From positions 1 through 62,492 of the forward strand of contig JANQRE010000037.1 in the NCBI GenBank assembly GCA_028284705.1: a stretch of 62,492 nucleotides of DNA. Reading direction: 5' to 3'. Below, one piece after another: positions 50,314 through 60,031 of this stretch (positions are counted from its first letter, which is position 1; each line of letters starts with the position of its first letter). The position numbers and the translations under genes were made by a program. The notes below the pieces were generated by a model, which did not search any database, was not told where the DNA came from, and saw only the letters and a program-made list of their open reading frames with translations. This DNA is from Paracoccaceae bacterium (GTDB taxonomy: Bacteria > Pseudomonadota > Alphaproteobacteria > Rhodobacterales > Rhodobacteraceae).

Positions 50314-51003
50314 TCAAAGGGTGATGGTCTCCATCACGTCGGGCGTCGTGACCGAGACGCCCGGCAAGCCTTCAACAAGCGCCTCGGCTGATTGTTCGAG
50401 AAGCGGGAAAGTCTTGTAGTGACAAGGGATGACCGTCTTGAAGTTGAAGTATTTCTTCGCGACGAAGGCTGCCCCCTTCATATCCATGGTGAAGTGGCCG
50501 CCTGCGGAGAGGATGCCGATCTCGGGCTCATAAAGCTCAGCCATCCATTCCATGTCAGCCATCGGACCGGTGTCGCCTGATATGTAGATGGTGCGCCCGT
50601 CATGAGAGAGCATGAAGCCCGCAGGTGCCCCGGAATAAACGAGTTTTTCCTTGATCATGATTGAAGAAGAATGGCTGGCGGGGACCAAGCTTACGGCAAC
50701 ATCGCCTGCCATCACGGTGCCACCGAAGTTGAACCCGATTGTCTCAAGCCCTTGATGTTCCAGCAGGCCTGCAAGCTCGACCATTGCGAGGATCGGTGCG
50801 CCGGTCTCCTTCGCTATGTCTGCAATTCCGTCGGTATGGTCAAAATGACCGTGGGTCAGAAGGATATGCGTGGCGCCCGCGATGGCGTCATCGCGCCTGT
50901 CATCGGGGAAGCTGGGGTTGCCGGTGAGCCACGGATCGATCAGAAGAACCTGATCGCCCATTTCGATGCGAAACCCGCCATGTCCAAGCCAGGTGATGTT
51001 CAT
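50314..51003 (-). CDS. UPF0173 metal-dependent hydrolase (metallo-beta-lactamase fold)
   Basis: The start at 51003 (229 residues, MNITWLGHGGFRIEMGDQVL) has GGAGG upstream. ILLTHGHFDHTDGIADIAKE is the HxHxDH metal motif, with further ligands in VPASHSSS, YISGDTGPM and PCHYKTFPLL. Such YtkL-like proteins are presumed hydrolases of unknown substrate. It is divergent from the ceramidase-like gene with a 53-bp gap. Confidence 0.92.
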   Translation of the reverse strand: MNITWLGHGGFRIEMGDQVLLIDPWLTGNPSFPDDRRDDAIAGATHILLTHGHFDHTDGIADIAKETGAPILAMVELAGLLEHQGLETIGFNFGGTVMAGDVAVSLVPASHSSSIMIKEKLVYSGAPAGFMLSHDGRTIYISGDTGPMADMEWMAELYEPEIGILSAGGHFTMDMKGAAFVAKKYFNFKTVIPCHYKTFPLLEQSAEALVEGLPGVSVTTPDVMETITL

Positions 51004-51056
51004 GATGTCCTCCCAGATGTGTTTCCGCAACGCTAGCACGAGGGTCTGAGAATCCA

Positions 51057-51707
51057 ATGGACTGGTCTGAGCAGATCGACATTTATTGCGAGCGCATCGA
51101 TTTCACCTTTTGGGCGGAGCCCGTGAATGCGATCAGCAATGCCGCCTTTCTGATTGCGGCGCTGATCATGTGGCGACGCACGGGCGGGATCGTCGGCGGA
51201 CAGGTGCTGGCAGCGGTCTTGTTTGCCATCGGGATCGGCTCGTTTCTGTTTCACACCTTTGCAACGACATGGGCCGTGGTGATCGACGTGATCCCGATCA
51301 TTCTCTTCGCGCTGACCTATATCTTCCTTGCCAACCGCATTTATTGGGGCATGTCGCTCTGGTTGGCGATTTTGGCCACGCTTGCCTATTTCCCTTATTC
51401 CTACGGGGTCAGCGCCGTGGCCAGAGATCTATTTCCCGTTTTGCGTGGCACGGCGGACTATGTGCCGCTGCCGATCTTGATCTTTGCCTATGGGGTGCTT
51501 CTGCTGCGGCGGTATCCGGCGACGGGACGGGGATTGATCCTGGGGGCCGCGATCCTTTGTGTGTCGATGACCCTGCGCACGATCGACCTGCCACTTTGTG
51601 ACGGCTGGCCCTTAGGCACGCATTTCCTGTGGCATTGTTTGAACGCGCTGATGCTGGGTTGGATGATCGAAGTCTACCGGCGGCACATCACCCAAATGAG
51701 CGCGTGA
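51057..51707 (+). CDS. Ceramidase-family (alkaline ceramidase-like) membrane hydrolase
   Basis: A 216-residue protein with seven probable membrane helices. The conserved residues of the CREST/alkaline ceramidase superfamily are visible: IDIYCERID and EPVNAISN, GSFLFHTFATTWAVVIDVIP (His and Asp), and GTHFLWHCLN (two His). These would bind a zinc at the membrane face. Eukaryotic members cleave ceramide; the bacterial substrate is unknown. It lies directly upstream of murB on the same strand, where murC would be expected. Confidence 0.85.
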   Translation: MDWSEQIDIYCERIDFTFWAEPVNAISNAAFLIAALIMWRRTGGIVGGQVLAAVLFAIGIGSFLFHTFATTWAVVIDVIPIILFALTYIFLANRIYWGMSLWLAILATLAYFPYSYGVSAVARDLFPVLRGTADYVPLPILIFAYGVLLLRRYPATGRGLILGAAILCVSMTLRTIDLPLCDGWPLGTHFLWHCLNALMLGWMIEVYRRHITQMSA

Positions 51708-51810
51708 CCGCGCGCGCCTTTCATTGATTTGGCGCCTTTGGCGCGCGGCATGCCATTGACTTTTGACCGTGTGCTTGGTTTTGCAGGTGGAAAAGCGAGC
51801 GGTATTTCAA

Positions 51811-52731
51811 GTGGCATTCCCAGACGTCAAAGGCACGTTGACCGAGGATCGGGTTCTGGCGGACCTGACCTGGTTGCGGGTTGGGGGGCCGGCGACGGCT
51901 CTGTTCCAACCTGCCGACGAAGACGACCTTTGTGCGTTTCTGAGCGCGCTTGCCCCTGACATCACTGTCTTTCCGATGGGCGTCGGCTCGAACCTGATCA
52001 TCCGCGATGGCGGAATCGACGCCGTGGTGATCCGCCTGGGGCGTGGGTTCAACGGGATCGAATTTGATGGCAACCGCGTGATTGCCGGCCCCGCGGCGCT
52101 CGATGCGCATGTTGCGCGGAAGGCTGCGGATCAGTGGCTCGATCTGACCTTTCTGCGCACCATTCCCGGAGCCATCGGTGGGGCGGTGGCGATGAATGCA
52201 GGGTGCTACGGGTCTTACATGGCCGATGTGTTTGTCGAAGCCCGCGTGGTTCACAGAACTGGCAAGGTCGAAACGCTGGGTCGGGATGATCTGAATTTCG
52301 CTTATCGCCAAAGCGATCTGCCTGAGGGTGCCGTAATCACGCAGGTTGTCATGGAAGCTCCGACCGGGGATCCAGCGGCGTTGCATGCCAAAATGGAAGA
52401 GCAGTTGGCCAAACGCGACGCCACACAACCGACCAAAGAGCGCACCGCGGGCAGCACGTTTCGCAACCCCGCCGGGTTCTCCTCGACCGGACGCGCTGAT
52501 GACTCCCATGAGTTGAAGGCCTGGAAAGTCATCGACGATGCAGGCATGCGCGGTGCAGCGCTTGGCGGGGCGCAGATGAGCGAGAAGCACCCCAACTTCC
52601 TGATCAACACAGGTGGGGCGACCGCCGCGGACCTCGAAGATTTGGGCGAGCTGGTGCGGAAAAAGGTTTTCCAAAACAGTGGAATAGAGTTACAATGGGA
52701 AGTGGTTCGACTGGGGAAGAGGCTCCCCTAG
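51811..52731 (+). CDS. murB: UDP-N-acetylenolpyruvoylglucosamine reductase
   Basis: I start at the GTG at 51811 (306 residues, [16 protein letters not shown]), matching usual MurB length; a TTG at 51763 would add 16 residues. [16 protein letters not shown] and [16 protein letters not shown] bind [23 protein letters not shown] and the Ser of [11 protein letters not shown] are active-site segments. It reduces the enolpyruvyl group in peptidoglycan precursor synthesis. First gene of the wall/division run; ddl follows after 87 bp. MurC and MurG are not in the window. Confidence 0.93.
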   Translation: MAFPDVKGTLTEDRVLADLTWLRVGGPATALFQPADEDDLCAFLSALAPDITVFPMGVGSNLIIRDGGIDAVVIRLGRGFNGIEFDGNRVIAGPAALDAHVARKAADQWLDLTFLRTIPGAIGGAVAMNAGCYGSYMADVFVEARVVHRTGKVETLGRDDLNFAYRQSDLPEGAVITQVVMEAPTGDPAALHAKMEEQLAKRDATQPTKERTAGSTFRNPAGFSSTGRADDSHELKAWKVIDDAGMRGAALGGAQMSEKHPNFLINTGGATAADLEDLGELVRKKVFQNSGIELQWEVVRLGKRLP

Positions 52732-52818
52732 CGGATACACACAAGATATAGCGGTCGCAAAGGCCGAACACACAATAACAGCCCCAAAAAGGGGCGATGC
52801 AGGCACAAAGGCGGGTTT

Positions 52819-53733
52819 ATGTCGGGCGGGACAAACCCCAAAACCGTGGTACTGATGGGCGGCCCCTCGGCTGAGCGAGAGGTCTCGTTGAGCAGTGGGC
52901 GCGATTGTGCGGCGGCTTTGCGCGAAGCCGGGCTTGAGGTTGTCGAGCTCGATGCCGATGCGCAGGTGGCCGAACGTCTGCAGGAAATAAACCCGGATGT
53001 CGTCTTCAATGCGCTCCACGGTCGGTGGGGGGAGGATGGCTGCGTGCAGGGCATCCTCGAATGGTTGCGTATCCCCTATACTCATTCCGGCGTGCTGGCC
53101 TCGGCGCTCGCGATGGACAAGGAAAAGACCAAGCAGGTCTATCGCAATCATGGGCTGCCCGTGGTCGAGAGCTTTCTGGCGAACAAACGAGATGTGATGG
53201 CGGAGCATATTATGGCGCCGCCTTATGTGGTGAAGCCGTTTAACGAAGGGTCGTCCGTTGGTGTCTACCTGGTGCACCGAGATGCCAACGGACCTCCTCA
53301 TCTGGCCGAGGACATGCCAGAAATCGTGATGGTGGAGGCTTTCGCTCCGGGCCGCGAACTCACCACGACCGTTGTGGGCGACAAGGCGCTGACGGTCACC
53401 GATATCATCACCGATGGCTGGTATGATTATGAGGCAAAATATGCCGAGGGCGGATCGCGTCATGAGGTGCCGGCAGATATTCCCGACGAGATTCACACGC
53501 TGTGCCTAGACTATGCGCTGCGCGCCCACGAGGCGCTTGGTTGTCGCGGAGTGACCCGCACCGACTACCGGTGGGATGAGGAGAAGGGGGCCGAGGGGCT
53601 GATCCTTCTGGAAACCAACACCCAGCCCGGGATGACCCCCACCTCGCTGACGCCGGAGCAGGCGCAGGTGATGGGCATGTCGATGTCAGAGCTGTGCCTC
53701 TGGATGGTGGAGGATGCCTCATGCGATCGCTGA
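52819..53733 (+). CDS. ddl: D-alanine--D-alanine ligase
   Basis: A 304-residue ATP-grasp enzyme. VVLMGGPSAEREVSLSSG is the substrate/nucleotide site start, NALHGRWGEDGCVQGILEWL and PYVVKPFNEGSSVGVYLV follow, and GLILLETNTQPGMTPTSLTP holds the metal-binding Asn/Glu. It makes the D-Ala-D-Ala dipeptide for peptidoglycan. ftsQ starts 13 bp before its end. Confidence 0.96.
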   Translation: MSGGTNPKTVVLMGGPSAEREVSLSSGRDCAAALREAGLEVVELDADAQVAERLQEINPDVVFNALHGRWGEDGCVQGILEWLRIPYTHSGVLASALAMDKEKTKQVYRNHGLPVVESFLANKRDVMAEHIMAPPYVVKPFNEGSSVGVYLVHRDANGPPHLAEDMPEIVMVEAFAPGRELTTTVVGDKALTVTDIITDGWYDYEAKYAEGGSRHEVPADIPDEIHTLCLDYALRAHEALGCRGVTRTDYRWDEEKGAEGLILLETNTQPGMTPTSLTPEQAQVMGMSMSELCLWMVEDASCDR

Positions 53734-54617
53734 TCCGCCGAACAGCGCGCGCCGACCGCCCCGATCCTGCGCCGAGCCGGTGGGCCTATCGCTTTCAACG
53801 TCTATGGCTGACGCCGTTCTTCCGTCAGATTGTCCGCGTCGGCATGCCCAGCTTCCTTTTGGTGGCTTGTATCGGTCTGTTCTTCTCCGATCAGGAGCGG
53901 CAGCGCGCGATTGGCGATCAGTTTGCCGAAATCCGCCGCTCGGTCGAAGAGCGCCCGGAATTCATGGTGAAGGTGATGTCCATCGGCGGCGCCTCCGACA
54001 CTCTCTCCGAACATGTGCGTGAAGTTCTGGCCGTCGATCTGCCACTCTCCAGCTTTGATCTGGACCTTGAAGCGATGCGCAAGCGCGTCGAAAGCCTTGA
54101 TGCGGTGAAGCGCGTCGATCTGCGCATCAAATCCGGCGGCATCCTGAATGTGCGCATCGAGGAACGTGTCCCGGCGATTGTCTGGCGCGGGCCGGACGGG
54201 CTGGAACTGCTAGACGCCGATGGTCACCGCGTGGCGGGTCTGCAGGTGCGCATTCAACGTCCCGATCTGCCGCTGATTGCAGGCGAGGGGGCCAATGCGC
54301 GCGTCCGCGAGGCGCTGGCTTTGATCGAGCGTGCCGAGCCGATCAAGCCGCGCATCCTGGGTCTCGTGCGCATGGCGGAGACCCGCTGGGACATCGTACT
54401 CGACCGCGGACAGCGCATAATGTTGCCGACCGAAAACCCCGGCCTTGCGCTCGACCGTGTGCTGGCGCTGAATGAAGCGCAAGAGCTTTTGGCGCGCGAC
54501 GTCACTCGTGTCGATTTCAGAAACGCAAAACGCCCGACCCTTCGTCTGACGCAGAACGCTGTGGACGCGATGAAGGAGATGAGAGGCATCGAGATAACAG
54601 AGGACAGGCAGGAATGA
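53721..54617 (+). CDS. ftsQ: Cell division protein FtsQ
   Basis: The start at 53721 (298 residues) has GGAGG 8 bp upstream and lies inside the ddl end. A basic cytoplasmic N-terminus is followed by one membrane helix (about 45-60), a POTRA domain (FMVKVMSIGGASDTLSEHVR) and the FtsQ beta domain (RVDLRIKSGGILNVRIEERV). It bridges division proteins across the inner membrane. It overlaps ftsA by 4 bp (ATGA). Confidence 0.92.
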   Translation: MRSLIRRTARADRPDPAPSRWAYRFQRLWLTPFFRQIVRVGMPSFLLVACIGLFFSDQERQRAIGDQFAEIRRSVEERPEFMVKVMSIGGASDTLSEHVREVLAVDLPLSSFDLDLEAMRKRVESLDAVKRVDLRIKSGGILNVRIEERVPAIVWRGPDGLELLDADGHRVAGLQVRIQRPDLPLIAGEGANARVREALALIERAEPIKPRILGLVRMAETRWDIVLDRGQRIMLPTENPGLALDRVLALNEAQELLARDVTRVDFRNAKRPTLRLTQNAVDAMKEMRGIEITEDRQE

Positions 54618-55948
54618 AGGATCTTTATCAATCTCAACGGGCGATGCGAAACAAGCGGGAAGCCGCGATGCAGCGCGGTGTGATTGCGGTCTTGGATGTG
54701 GGCTCGTCGAAGATCGCCTGTCTGGTGTTGAGATTTGATGGGCCGGAGCGGTTTAAGGAAAGCGACGGGCTCGGCACCATGGCCGGTCAATCTGCGTTCC
54801 GGGTGATCGGGGCGGCAACCACGCGGTCGCGCGGCGTGCGTTTCGGCGAGATCGACGCAATGAACGAAACCGAACGCGCGATCCGCACGGCGGTGCAGGC
54901 GGCGCAGAAGATGGCGAATGTGCGGGTGGATCACGTGATCGCCTGTTTCTCCGGCGCGCGTCCGCGCTCCTACGGGCTAGCTGGGACTGTGGACCTTGAG
55001 GATGGCGCGGTTTCCGACAACTGCATCGCCCGCGTCCTGGCGAGCTGCGATATGCCGGACTATGGCGACGAGCGCGAAGTGCTGCACGCGCAACCGGTGA
55101 ACTTTGCTGTGGATCACCGCTCTGGCCTGGCCGATCCACGCGGGCAGGCGGGCAATCAGCTGTCTGTTGATCTGCATATGTTAAGCGTCGACCGCTCGCC
55201 CATCGAGAACCTGCTCTATTGCATTAAGCGGTGCGATCTTGAATTGGCAGGCGTTGCCTCCTCCAGCTACACCGCGGGCATTTCGTCGCTCGTGGAGGAT
55301 GAGCAGGAACTGGGTGCGGCCTGCATTGATCTGGGTGGAGGTTCCACAGGGCTCTCGATTTTCATCAAGAAACACATGATTTATGCCGACACCGTTCGGA
55401 TGGGCGGTGAGCATATCACCTCCGATATCTGCCAGGGCCTTCAGGTGCCGATGCCGACGGCGGAACGGATCAAGACCTTCTATGGTGGCGTCGTGGCCAC
55501 GGGCATGGATGATCGCGAGATGATCGACCTGTCATCTGACACCGGTGATTGGGAGCATGATCGCCGCTCGGTAAGCCGCGCGGAGGTGATCGGCGTGATG
55601 CGCCCGCGGATGGAAGAGATCCTGGAGGAGGTGCGCCTGCGCCTCGATGCGGCGGGGTTCGATCATCTGCCCTCGCAGCGGATCGTGCTGACCGGCGGGG
55701 GCTCGCAACTGCCGGGGCTCGACGGCCTCGCAACGCGGATTTTGGGCCAACAGGTCCGTCTTGGGCGGCCGCTACGAGTACAGGGGCTGCCGCAATCGGT
55801 GACGGGCCCGAGTTTTGCCTCCGCCGTGGGCACATGCCTCTTTGCCGCGCATCCGCAAGACGAATGGTGGGATTTCGACATCCCGGTGGACGGCTACCCC
55901 GCGCGCTCGCTGAAACGCGCCGTGCGGTGGTTCAAGGATAACTGGTAA
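54614..55948 (+). CDS. ftsA: Cell division protein FtsA
   Basis: A 444-residue actin-like ATPase. VIAVLDVGSSKIACLVLRFD is phosphate loop 1; AACIDLGGGSTGLSIFIK is phosphate 2; VLTGGGSQLPGLDGLATRIL is the adenosine motif; the C-terminal KRAVRWFKDNW is the membrane-targeting helix. It anchors FtsZ to the membrane and recruits later division proteins. Follows ftsQ with a 4-bp overlap. Confidence 0.95.
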   Translation: MKDLYQSQRAMRNKREAAMQRGVIAVLDVGSSKIACLVLRFDGPERFKESDGLGTMAGQSAFRVIGAATTRSRGVRFGEIDAMNETERAIRTAVQAAQKMANVRVDHVIACFSGARPRSYGLAGTVDLEDGAVSDNCIARVLASCDMPDYGDEREVLHAQPVNFAVDHRSGLADPRGQAGNQLSVDLHMLSVDRSPIENLLYCIKRCDLELAGVASSSYTAGISSLVEDEQELGAACIDLGGGSTGLSIFIKKHMIYADTVRMGGEHITSDICQGLQVPMPTAERIKTFYGGVVATGMDDREMIDLSSDTGDWEHDRRSVSRAEVIGVMRPRMEEILEEVRLRLDAAGFDHLPSQRIVLTGGGSQLPGLDGLATRILGQQVRLGRPLRVQGLPQSVTGPSFASAVGTCLFAAHPQDEWWDFDIPVDGYPARSLKRAVRWFKDNW

Positions 55949-56002
55949 GCCGCGCGCGAGTCGCGGCAACCAGAGGCAATCGAGTGGGATCAGGCGATAT
56001 GC

Positions 56003-56025
56003 GAGTCGGCCTGTTAGGCAGACTC
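56003..56025. promoter_or_regulatory. Two GANTC sites upstream of ftsZ
   Basis: GAGTC at 56003-56007 and GACTC at 56021-56025 lie about 200-220 bp upstream of the ftsZ start. In Caulobacter, CcrM methylation of GANTC sites affects ftsZ transcription through GcrA. Confidence 0.5.
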
Positions 56026-56071
56026 TGCTTCAGAGCCCCTATATTTCTGGTTTCCAGCAAAATCTTGCCGG

Positions 56072-56080
56072 TGTGGATAA
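56072..56080 (-). promoter_or_regulatory. DnaA box upstream of ftsZ
   Basis: TGTGGATAA is the reverse complement of the perfect DnaA box TTATCCACA. It lies 145 bp upstream of the ftsZ ATG, in the 276-bp space after ftsA. DnaA activates ftsZ in Caulobacter, so a similar link is plausible here. Confidence 0.6.
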
Positions 56081-56224
56081 AGTTTTCCCCAGATTTTGTG
56101 GCAAATTTGCCGTTTTTCGCGTGACGAGGCCCGTTCAGGCCGATATTGTCCTTGCAAATGAGGCAACGGAACTACGGCCGGGGAACAGGCTGTTGGTGAA
56201 CAGACAGACAGGCGGACAGACATC

Positions 56225-57823
56225 ATGACACTCAACCTTCGGATGCCCGAACAGACAGAATTGAAGCCACGTATCACCGTGTTCGGTGTGGGTGGGGCCG
56301 GCGGAAACGCGGTCAACAACATGATTGAAAAGGAACTCGAAGGGGTCGAGTTCGTTGTCGCCAATACTGACGCGCAAGCACTGCAACAGGGCAAAGCACC
56401 GTCAAAAATCCAGATGGGTGTGAAAGTCACCGAAGGTCTGGGCGCAGGGGCGCGTCCTTCTGTTGGAGCTGCAGCTGCGGAAGAGACCATCGAGGAGATC
56501 GTCGATCACCTCGCAGGCGCACATATGTGCTTCATCACCGCTGGCATGGGTGGTGGCACCGGGACGGGTGCTGCGCCGATCATCGCACAAGCGGCGCGAG
56601 AGCTTGGCGTTCTGACCGTTGGCGTCGTCACAAAACCCTTCCAATTCGAGGGTGCCAAGCGGATGAAGCAAGCTGAAGACGGCGTTGATGCCCTTCAGAA
56701 AGTTGTCGATACGCTGATCATCATTCCAAACCAGAACCTGTTCCGTCTGGCCAATGAGAAAACCACCTTCACCGAAGCGTTCTCGATGGCCGATGATGTG
56801 CTCTACCAGGGCGTCAAAGGTGTGACCGACCTGATGGTGCGTCCGGGCCTGATCAACCTCGACTTCGCGGATGTTCGTGCCGTGATGGACGAGATGGGCA
56901 AGGCGATGATGGGCACAGGCGAATCCGACGGTGAAGACCGCGCGGTTCAGGCGGCTGAGAAGGCCATTGCGAACCCGCTGCTCGACGAGATTTCGTTGCG
57001 TGGTGCAAAGGGTGTTCTCATCAACATCACCGGCGCGCACGATCTGACGCTGTTTGAACTGGACGAAGCCGCGAACCGTATCCGCGAAGAAGTGGACCCG
57101 GAAGCCAATATCATCGTGGGCTCCACGCTCGACACCTCGATGGAAGGTCGCATGCGCGTCTCCGTCGTGGCCACCGGCATCGACGCGACGGAAGAGTTGA
57201 AGGAAATCCCGCATCCGCGCCGCAGCCTGGCCGAGCCGCTCTCCAGCGAGAAACTTTCGCCAGAAGCGCCGGCGGCAGAGCAGGTGGCCGAACCCGCAGT
57301 GGCAGCCGAGGCGGCGGTAGAAGCGCCCGAGCCGTCGCTCTTCGAAGGCATCAATGAACCGGAAGTGGCGGAAGCCGATGATGGTCTGCCGGAACCGGTC
57401 TATCGTCCGAACCCGGCGCCTGCGTTCCAACATGCCGCAGCCGCAGAAGCGCCGACCGAGTTCGCACCGAAAGCCGCTGAGCCGACACCGGCCCAGGCAC
57501 CTGCTGCCTCCGCAACGCCTCCGGCGCCCGGCACGCCGACCCCGGAAGCCCTGCAACGCCTGCGCGCTGCGGTGAACAAGACGCCAACCATTGAGCCTGC
57601 GCCAACACCGTCGCAAGAGGCTGGCGGCGAGAAACCACGCTTCGGGATCAACTCCCTGATTGGTCGCATGACCGGCGGTGCGGGCGAGGGCAGCGCGGAG
57701 CCCGGACCGGCCCTGACACGGCAACAACCGCAGGTCACAAGCCAACCTTCGCAAGACTCAGGCCCTGACCCAGAGCAGGAAAAGATCGAAATTCCAGCGT
57801 TTTTGCGGCGGCAAGCCAACTAG
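56225..57823 (+). CDS. ftsZ: Cell division protein FtsZ
   Basis: A 532-residue tubulin homolog. The GTP-binding segment is [13 protein letters not shown] and the tubulin signature is [12 protein letters not shown]; the T7 loop is [15 protein letters not shown]. Residues about 330-515 are an Ala/Pro/Glu-rich linker, long as in other alphaproteobacteria, and the C-terminal peptide [14 protein letters not shown] binds FtsA and others. It has its own promoter region with GANTC and DnaA sites and ends at a strong terminator. Confidence 0.97.
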   Translation: MTLNLRMPEQTELKPRITVFGVGGAGGNAVNNMIEKELEGVEFVVANTDAQALQQGKAPSKIQMGVKVTEGLGAGARPSVGAAAAEETIEEIVDHLAGAHMCFITAGMGGGTGTGAAPIIAQAARELGVLTVGVVTKPFQFEGAKRMKQAEDGVDALQKVVDTLIIIPNQNLFRLANEKTTFTEAFSMADDVLYQGVKGVTDLMVRPGLINLDFADVRAVMDEMGKAMMGTGESDGEDRAVQAAEKAIANPLLDEISLRGAKGVLINITGAHDLTLFELDEAANRIREEVDPEANIIVGSTLDTSMEGRMRVSVVATGIDATEELKEIPHPRRSLAEPLSSEKLSPEAPAAEQVAEPAVAAEAAVEAPEPSLFEGINEPEVAEADDGLPEPVYRPNPAPAFQHAAAAEAPTEFAPKAAEPTPAQAPAASATPPAPGTPTPEALQRLRAAVNKTPTIEPAPTPSQEAGGEKPRFGINSLIGRMTGGAGEGSAEPGPALTRQQPQVTSQPSQDSGPDPEQEKIEIPAFLRRQAN

Positions 57824-57850
57824 TACCACTCACGTGTGACGTAACGGAAC

Positions 57851-57874
57851 AGGTCGGGGTTTCCCGACCTTTTT
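57851..57874 (+). terminator. Intrinsic terminator after ftsZ
   Basis: AGGTCGGG (57851-57858), loop GTTT, CCCGACCT (57863-57870) form a perfect 8-bp stem that runs into TTTTT (57870-57874), then CGTTTT. Confidence 0.88.
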
Positions 57875-58047
57875 CGTTTTGGAACAATGGGTTGCGGCCC
57901 TGCTCAAGGTTTGTGACAGTTATGTTGCAATGAGTCATAAAGAGTGAGTTGAGACCCCGCCGCCCAATCCCTATTTTCCAGCTCGACGGGTGCGAGGGGA
58001 CCGCGTCGCAACAATGGGCTGCTGGTCCATCACTTACGGGATACGAC

Positions 58048-58971
58048 GTGCAAGCAACGCTGAAATCAACGGTTCGCTTTGAAGGTCAAGGCCTTCACTC
58101 TGGTGTTCAGACGGTGATGTCTGTGCATCCGGCGGCGGCTGGCTTTGGTATCTGGTTTCGCCGCACCGACGTGACTGATCGCGATCCGATGATCCCCGCT
58201 CTTTATGACGCTGTGGAGCACAAACCGCTCTGTACACGCATAGTGAATAATGACGGCGTCGAGGTTCAGACCATCGAGCATATCATGGCGGCTCTGATCG
58301 GGTGTGGCATCCGCAATGCGCTTATCGAACTCGACAATGTCGAAGTGCCGATCATGGATGGCTGCGCAGATACTTTCGTGCGCGCGATCGTCGCAAAAGG
58401 TGTTCAGAAACAAGCCGCGCCCGTCCATGCGATTGAAATTCTGGCCCCTGTGCGGGTCTCGGATGACCAGGGCGCTTGGGCGGAACTGTCGCCTGCGTCC
58501 TCGCTCCAGATCGACTTTCAGATAGAGTTCGACGACGCGGCCATTGGCGCGCAGAAGAAATCGCTCAATATGGCCAACGGCACTTTCGTGCGTGAACTCT
58601 CCGACAGCCGTACCTTCTGCCGCAAATCCGACATTGATGCGATGCATGCCCAGGGCCTTGCCCTTGGTGGCACCTATAGCAATGCGGTCGTGGTCGATGG
58701 CGCAGATGTGTTGAGCCCCGGCGGATTGCGGCACGACGACGAAGCTGTGCGCCACAAGATGCTCGACGCGCTTGGTGATTTGGCCCTTGCCGGAGCGCCG
58801 ATCTTAGGCCGCTACACCGGCATGCGCGCCGGTCACGCCTTGACGAACCGCCTTCTCCGCCAACTCTTTGCGACCCCATCCGCGTTCCGCATCGTGACCT
58901 GTTCGGAGAGCCAGTTGGCCCATTTGCCGGGCGTTGGCGTCGATCACACCGACCTTGTTGCGACCGCCTAA
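58048..58971 (+). CDS. lpxC: UDP-3-O-acyl-N-acetylglucosamine deacetylase
   Basis: I start at the GTG at 58048 (307 residues, MQATLKSTVRFEGQGLHSG), the usual LpxC length, with an ACGGGA sequence upstream; an earlier ATG at 57949 would add an odd leader. EHIMAALIG, the RHKMLDALGDLAL segment and MRAGHALTNRLLR carry the zinc and catalytic residues. It commits UDP-GlcNAc derivatives to lipid A synthesis. It follows the ftsZ terminator, so it has its own promoter. Confidence 0.95.
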   Translation: MQATLKSTVRFEGQGLHSGVQTVMSVHPAAAGFGIWFRRTDVTDRDPMIPALYDAVEHKPLCTRIVNNDGVEVQTIEHIMAALIGCGIRNALIELDNVEVPIMDGCADTFVRAIVAKGVQKQAAPVHAIEILAPVRVSDDQGAWAELSPASSLQIDFQIEFDDAAIGAQKKSLNMANGTFVRELSDSRTFCRKSDIDAMHAQGLALGGTYSNAVVVDGADVLSPGGLRHDDEAVRHKMLDALGDLALAGAPILGRYTGMRAGHALTNRLLRQLFATPSAFRIVTCSESQLAHLPGVGVDHTDLVATA

Positions 58972-59105
58972 TCGGTCACGCTCCGTGATCTTTGCGCGAA
59001 AATCCGCAGCAAAGTCATTTTGCCTCAGAAATCTTTGTGCTAGAGACGTCTCAAGCCTGTGCATAGTGTCATGGCATGGGGAAGAGACAAGAGGTCCTTG
59101 AGGGC

Positions 59106-59993
59106 ATGACGCGCAGCAGGTCATTCCGGAACAGTCTAGCCATTCTCGCTGTTGCGACGATGCTGTCGGCCTGTGGAGGCGGCGGTCTTTTTGGCGGCGG
59201 GGGCGGCGGCTTTCTGGGCGGTCTCTTCGGTGGCAATCGCGACGTGCCAATCGAAAATCTGACGGCGGAGCAGATTTATCAACGTGCGGAATTCGAGCTG
59301 GAAGATGGGAACCCCGACGAGGCGGTGAAGCTCTTCGCAGAGGTTGAGCGGCTCTATCCTTATTCGGAATGGGCCAAACGCGCACTGATCATGTCGGCCT
59401 TCGCCTATCACGCTGATCGCGACTACGAAAACTCCCGCGCGGCTGCGCAACGCTTCATTGACTTCTATCCGGCGGATGAAGACACGCCCTACGCTCAGTA
59501 TCTTCTGGCGATCAGCTATTACGACCAGATCGATCAGGTCGGGCGTGATCAGGGGCTGACCTTCCAGGCTCTGCAAGCCTTGCGCGCGGTGATCGAGCGC
59601 TATCCCAACAGCGAATACGCCAAATCCTCGATCCTGAAATTTGATCTCGCATTTGACCATCTGGCCGGTAAGGAGATGGAGATTGGGCGCTACTACCTGA
59701 AGCGCGGTCACTATACGGCTGCGATCAACCGGTTCCGTGTCGTGGTGGAGGATTTCCAAACGACGAGCCATACGGCAGAGGCTTTGCACCGGTTGGTTGA
59801 GAGCTATCTCTCGCTTGGCCTGACGGATGAGGCGCAGACGGCTGGCGCGATCCTCGGCTACAATTACCAATCCTCCGACTTTTACGACGACAGCTACAAG
59901 CTTCTGACCGGGCAGGGGCTTGAGATGGCCCCGCGCGGTACGGGCTGGCTCGTGGATATCTATCGACAAGTGATCCGCGGCAAGTGGCTCTGA
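59106..59993 (+). CDS. bamD: Outer membrane assembly lipoprotein BamD
   Basis: The start at 59106 gives 295 residues with lipobox in LAVATMLSACGGG (Cys near residue 23). A glycine-rich stretch is followed by TPR repeats: YQRAEFELEDGNPDEAVKLF, ALIMSAFAYHADRDYENSRA, YLKRGHYTAAINRFRVVVED. BamD works with BamA to insert outer-membrane proteins. It lies 134 bp after lpxC and 38 bp before recN on the same strand, the usual alphaproteobacterial order. Confidence 0.93.
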   Translation: MTRSRSFRNSLAILAVATMLSACGGGGLFGGGGGGFLGGLFGGNRDVPIENLTAEQIYQRAEFELEDGNPDEAVKLFAEVERLYPYSEWAKRALIMSAFAYHADRDYENSRAAAQRFIDFYPADEDTPYAQYLLAISYYDQIDQVGRDQGLTFQALQALRAVIERYPNSEYAKSSILKFDLAFDHLAGKEMEIGRYYLKRGHYTAAINRFRVVVEDFQTTSHTAEALHRLVESYLSLGLTDEAQTAGAILGYNYQSSDFYDDSYKLLTGQGLEMAPRGTGWLVDIYRQVIRGKWL

Positions 59994-60031
59994 TGCTTGC
60001 GGGCGGTTGAACGCCGCCCTACACCTTTCCC

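Noticed and set aside
51721-52674. Minus-strand frame of 317 codons opposite murB
   Set aside because: MurB on the plus strand has all family motifs; the opposite frame is an antisense by-product without a ribosome-binding site.
56402-57754. Minus-strand frame of 450 codons opposite ftsZ
   Set aside because: Arg/His/Cys-rich composition with no family resemblance; complete ftsZ occupies the other strand.
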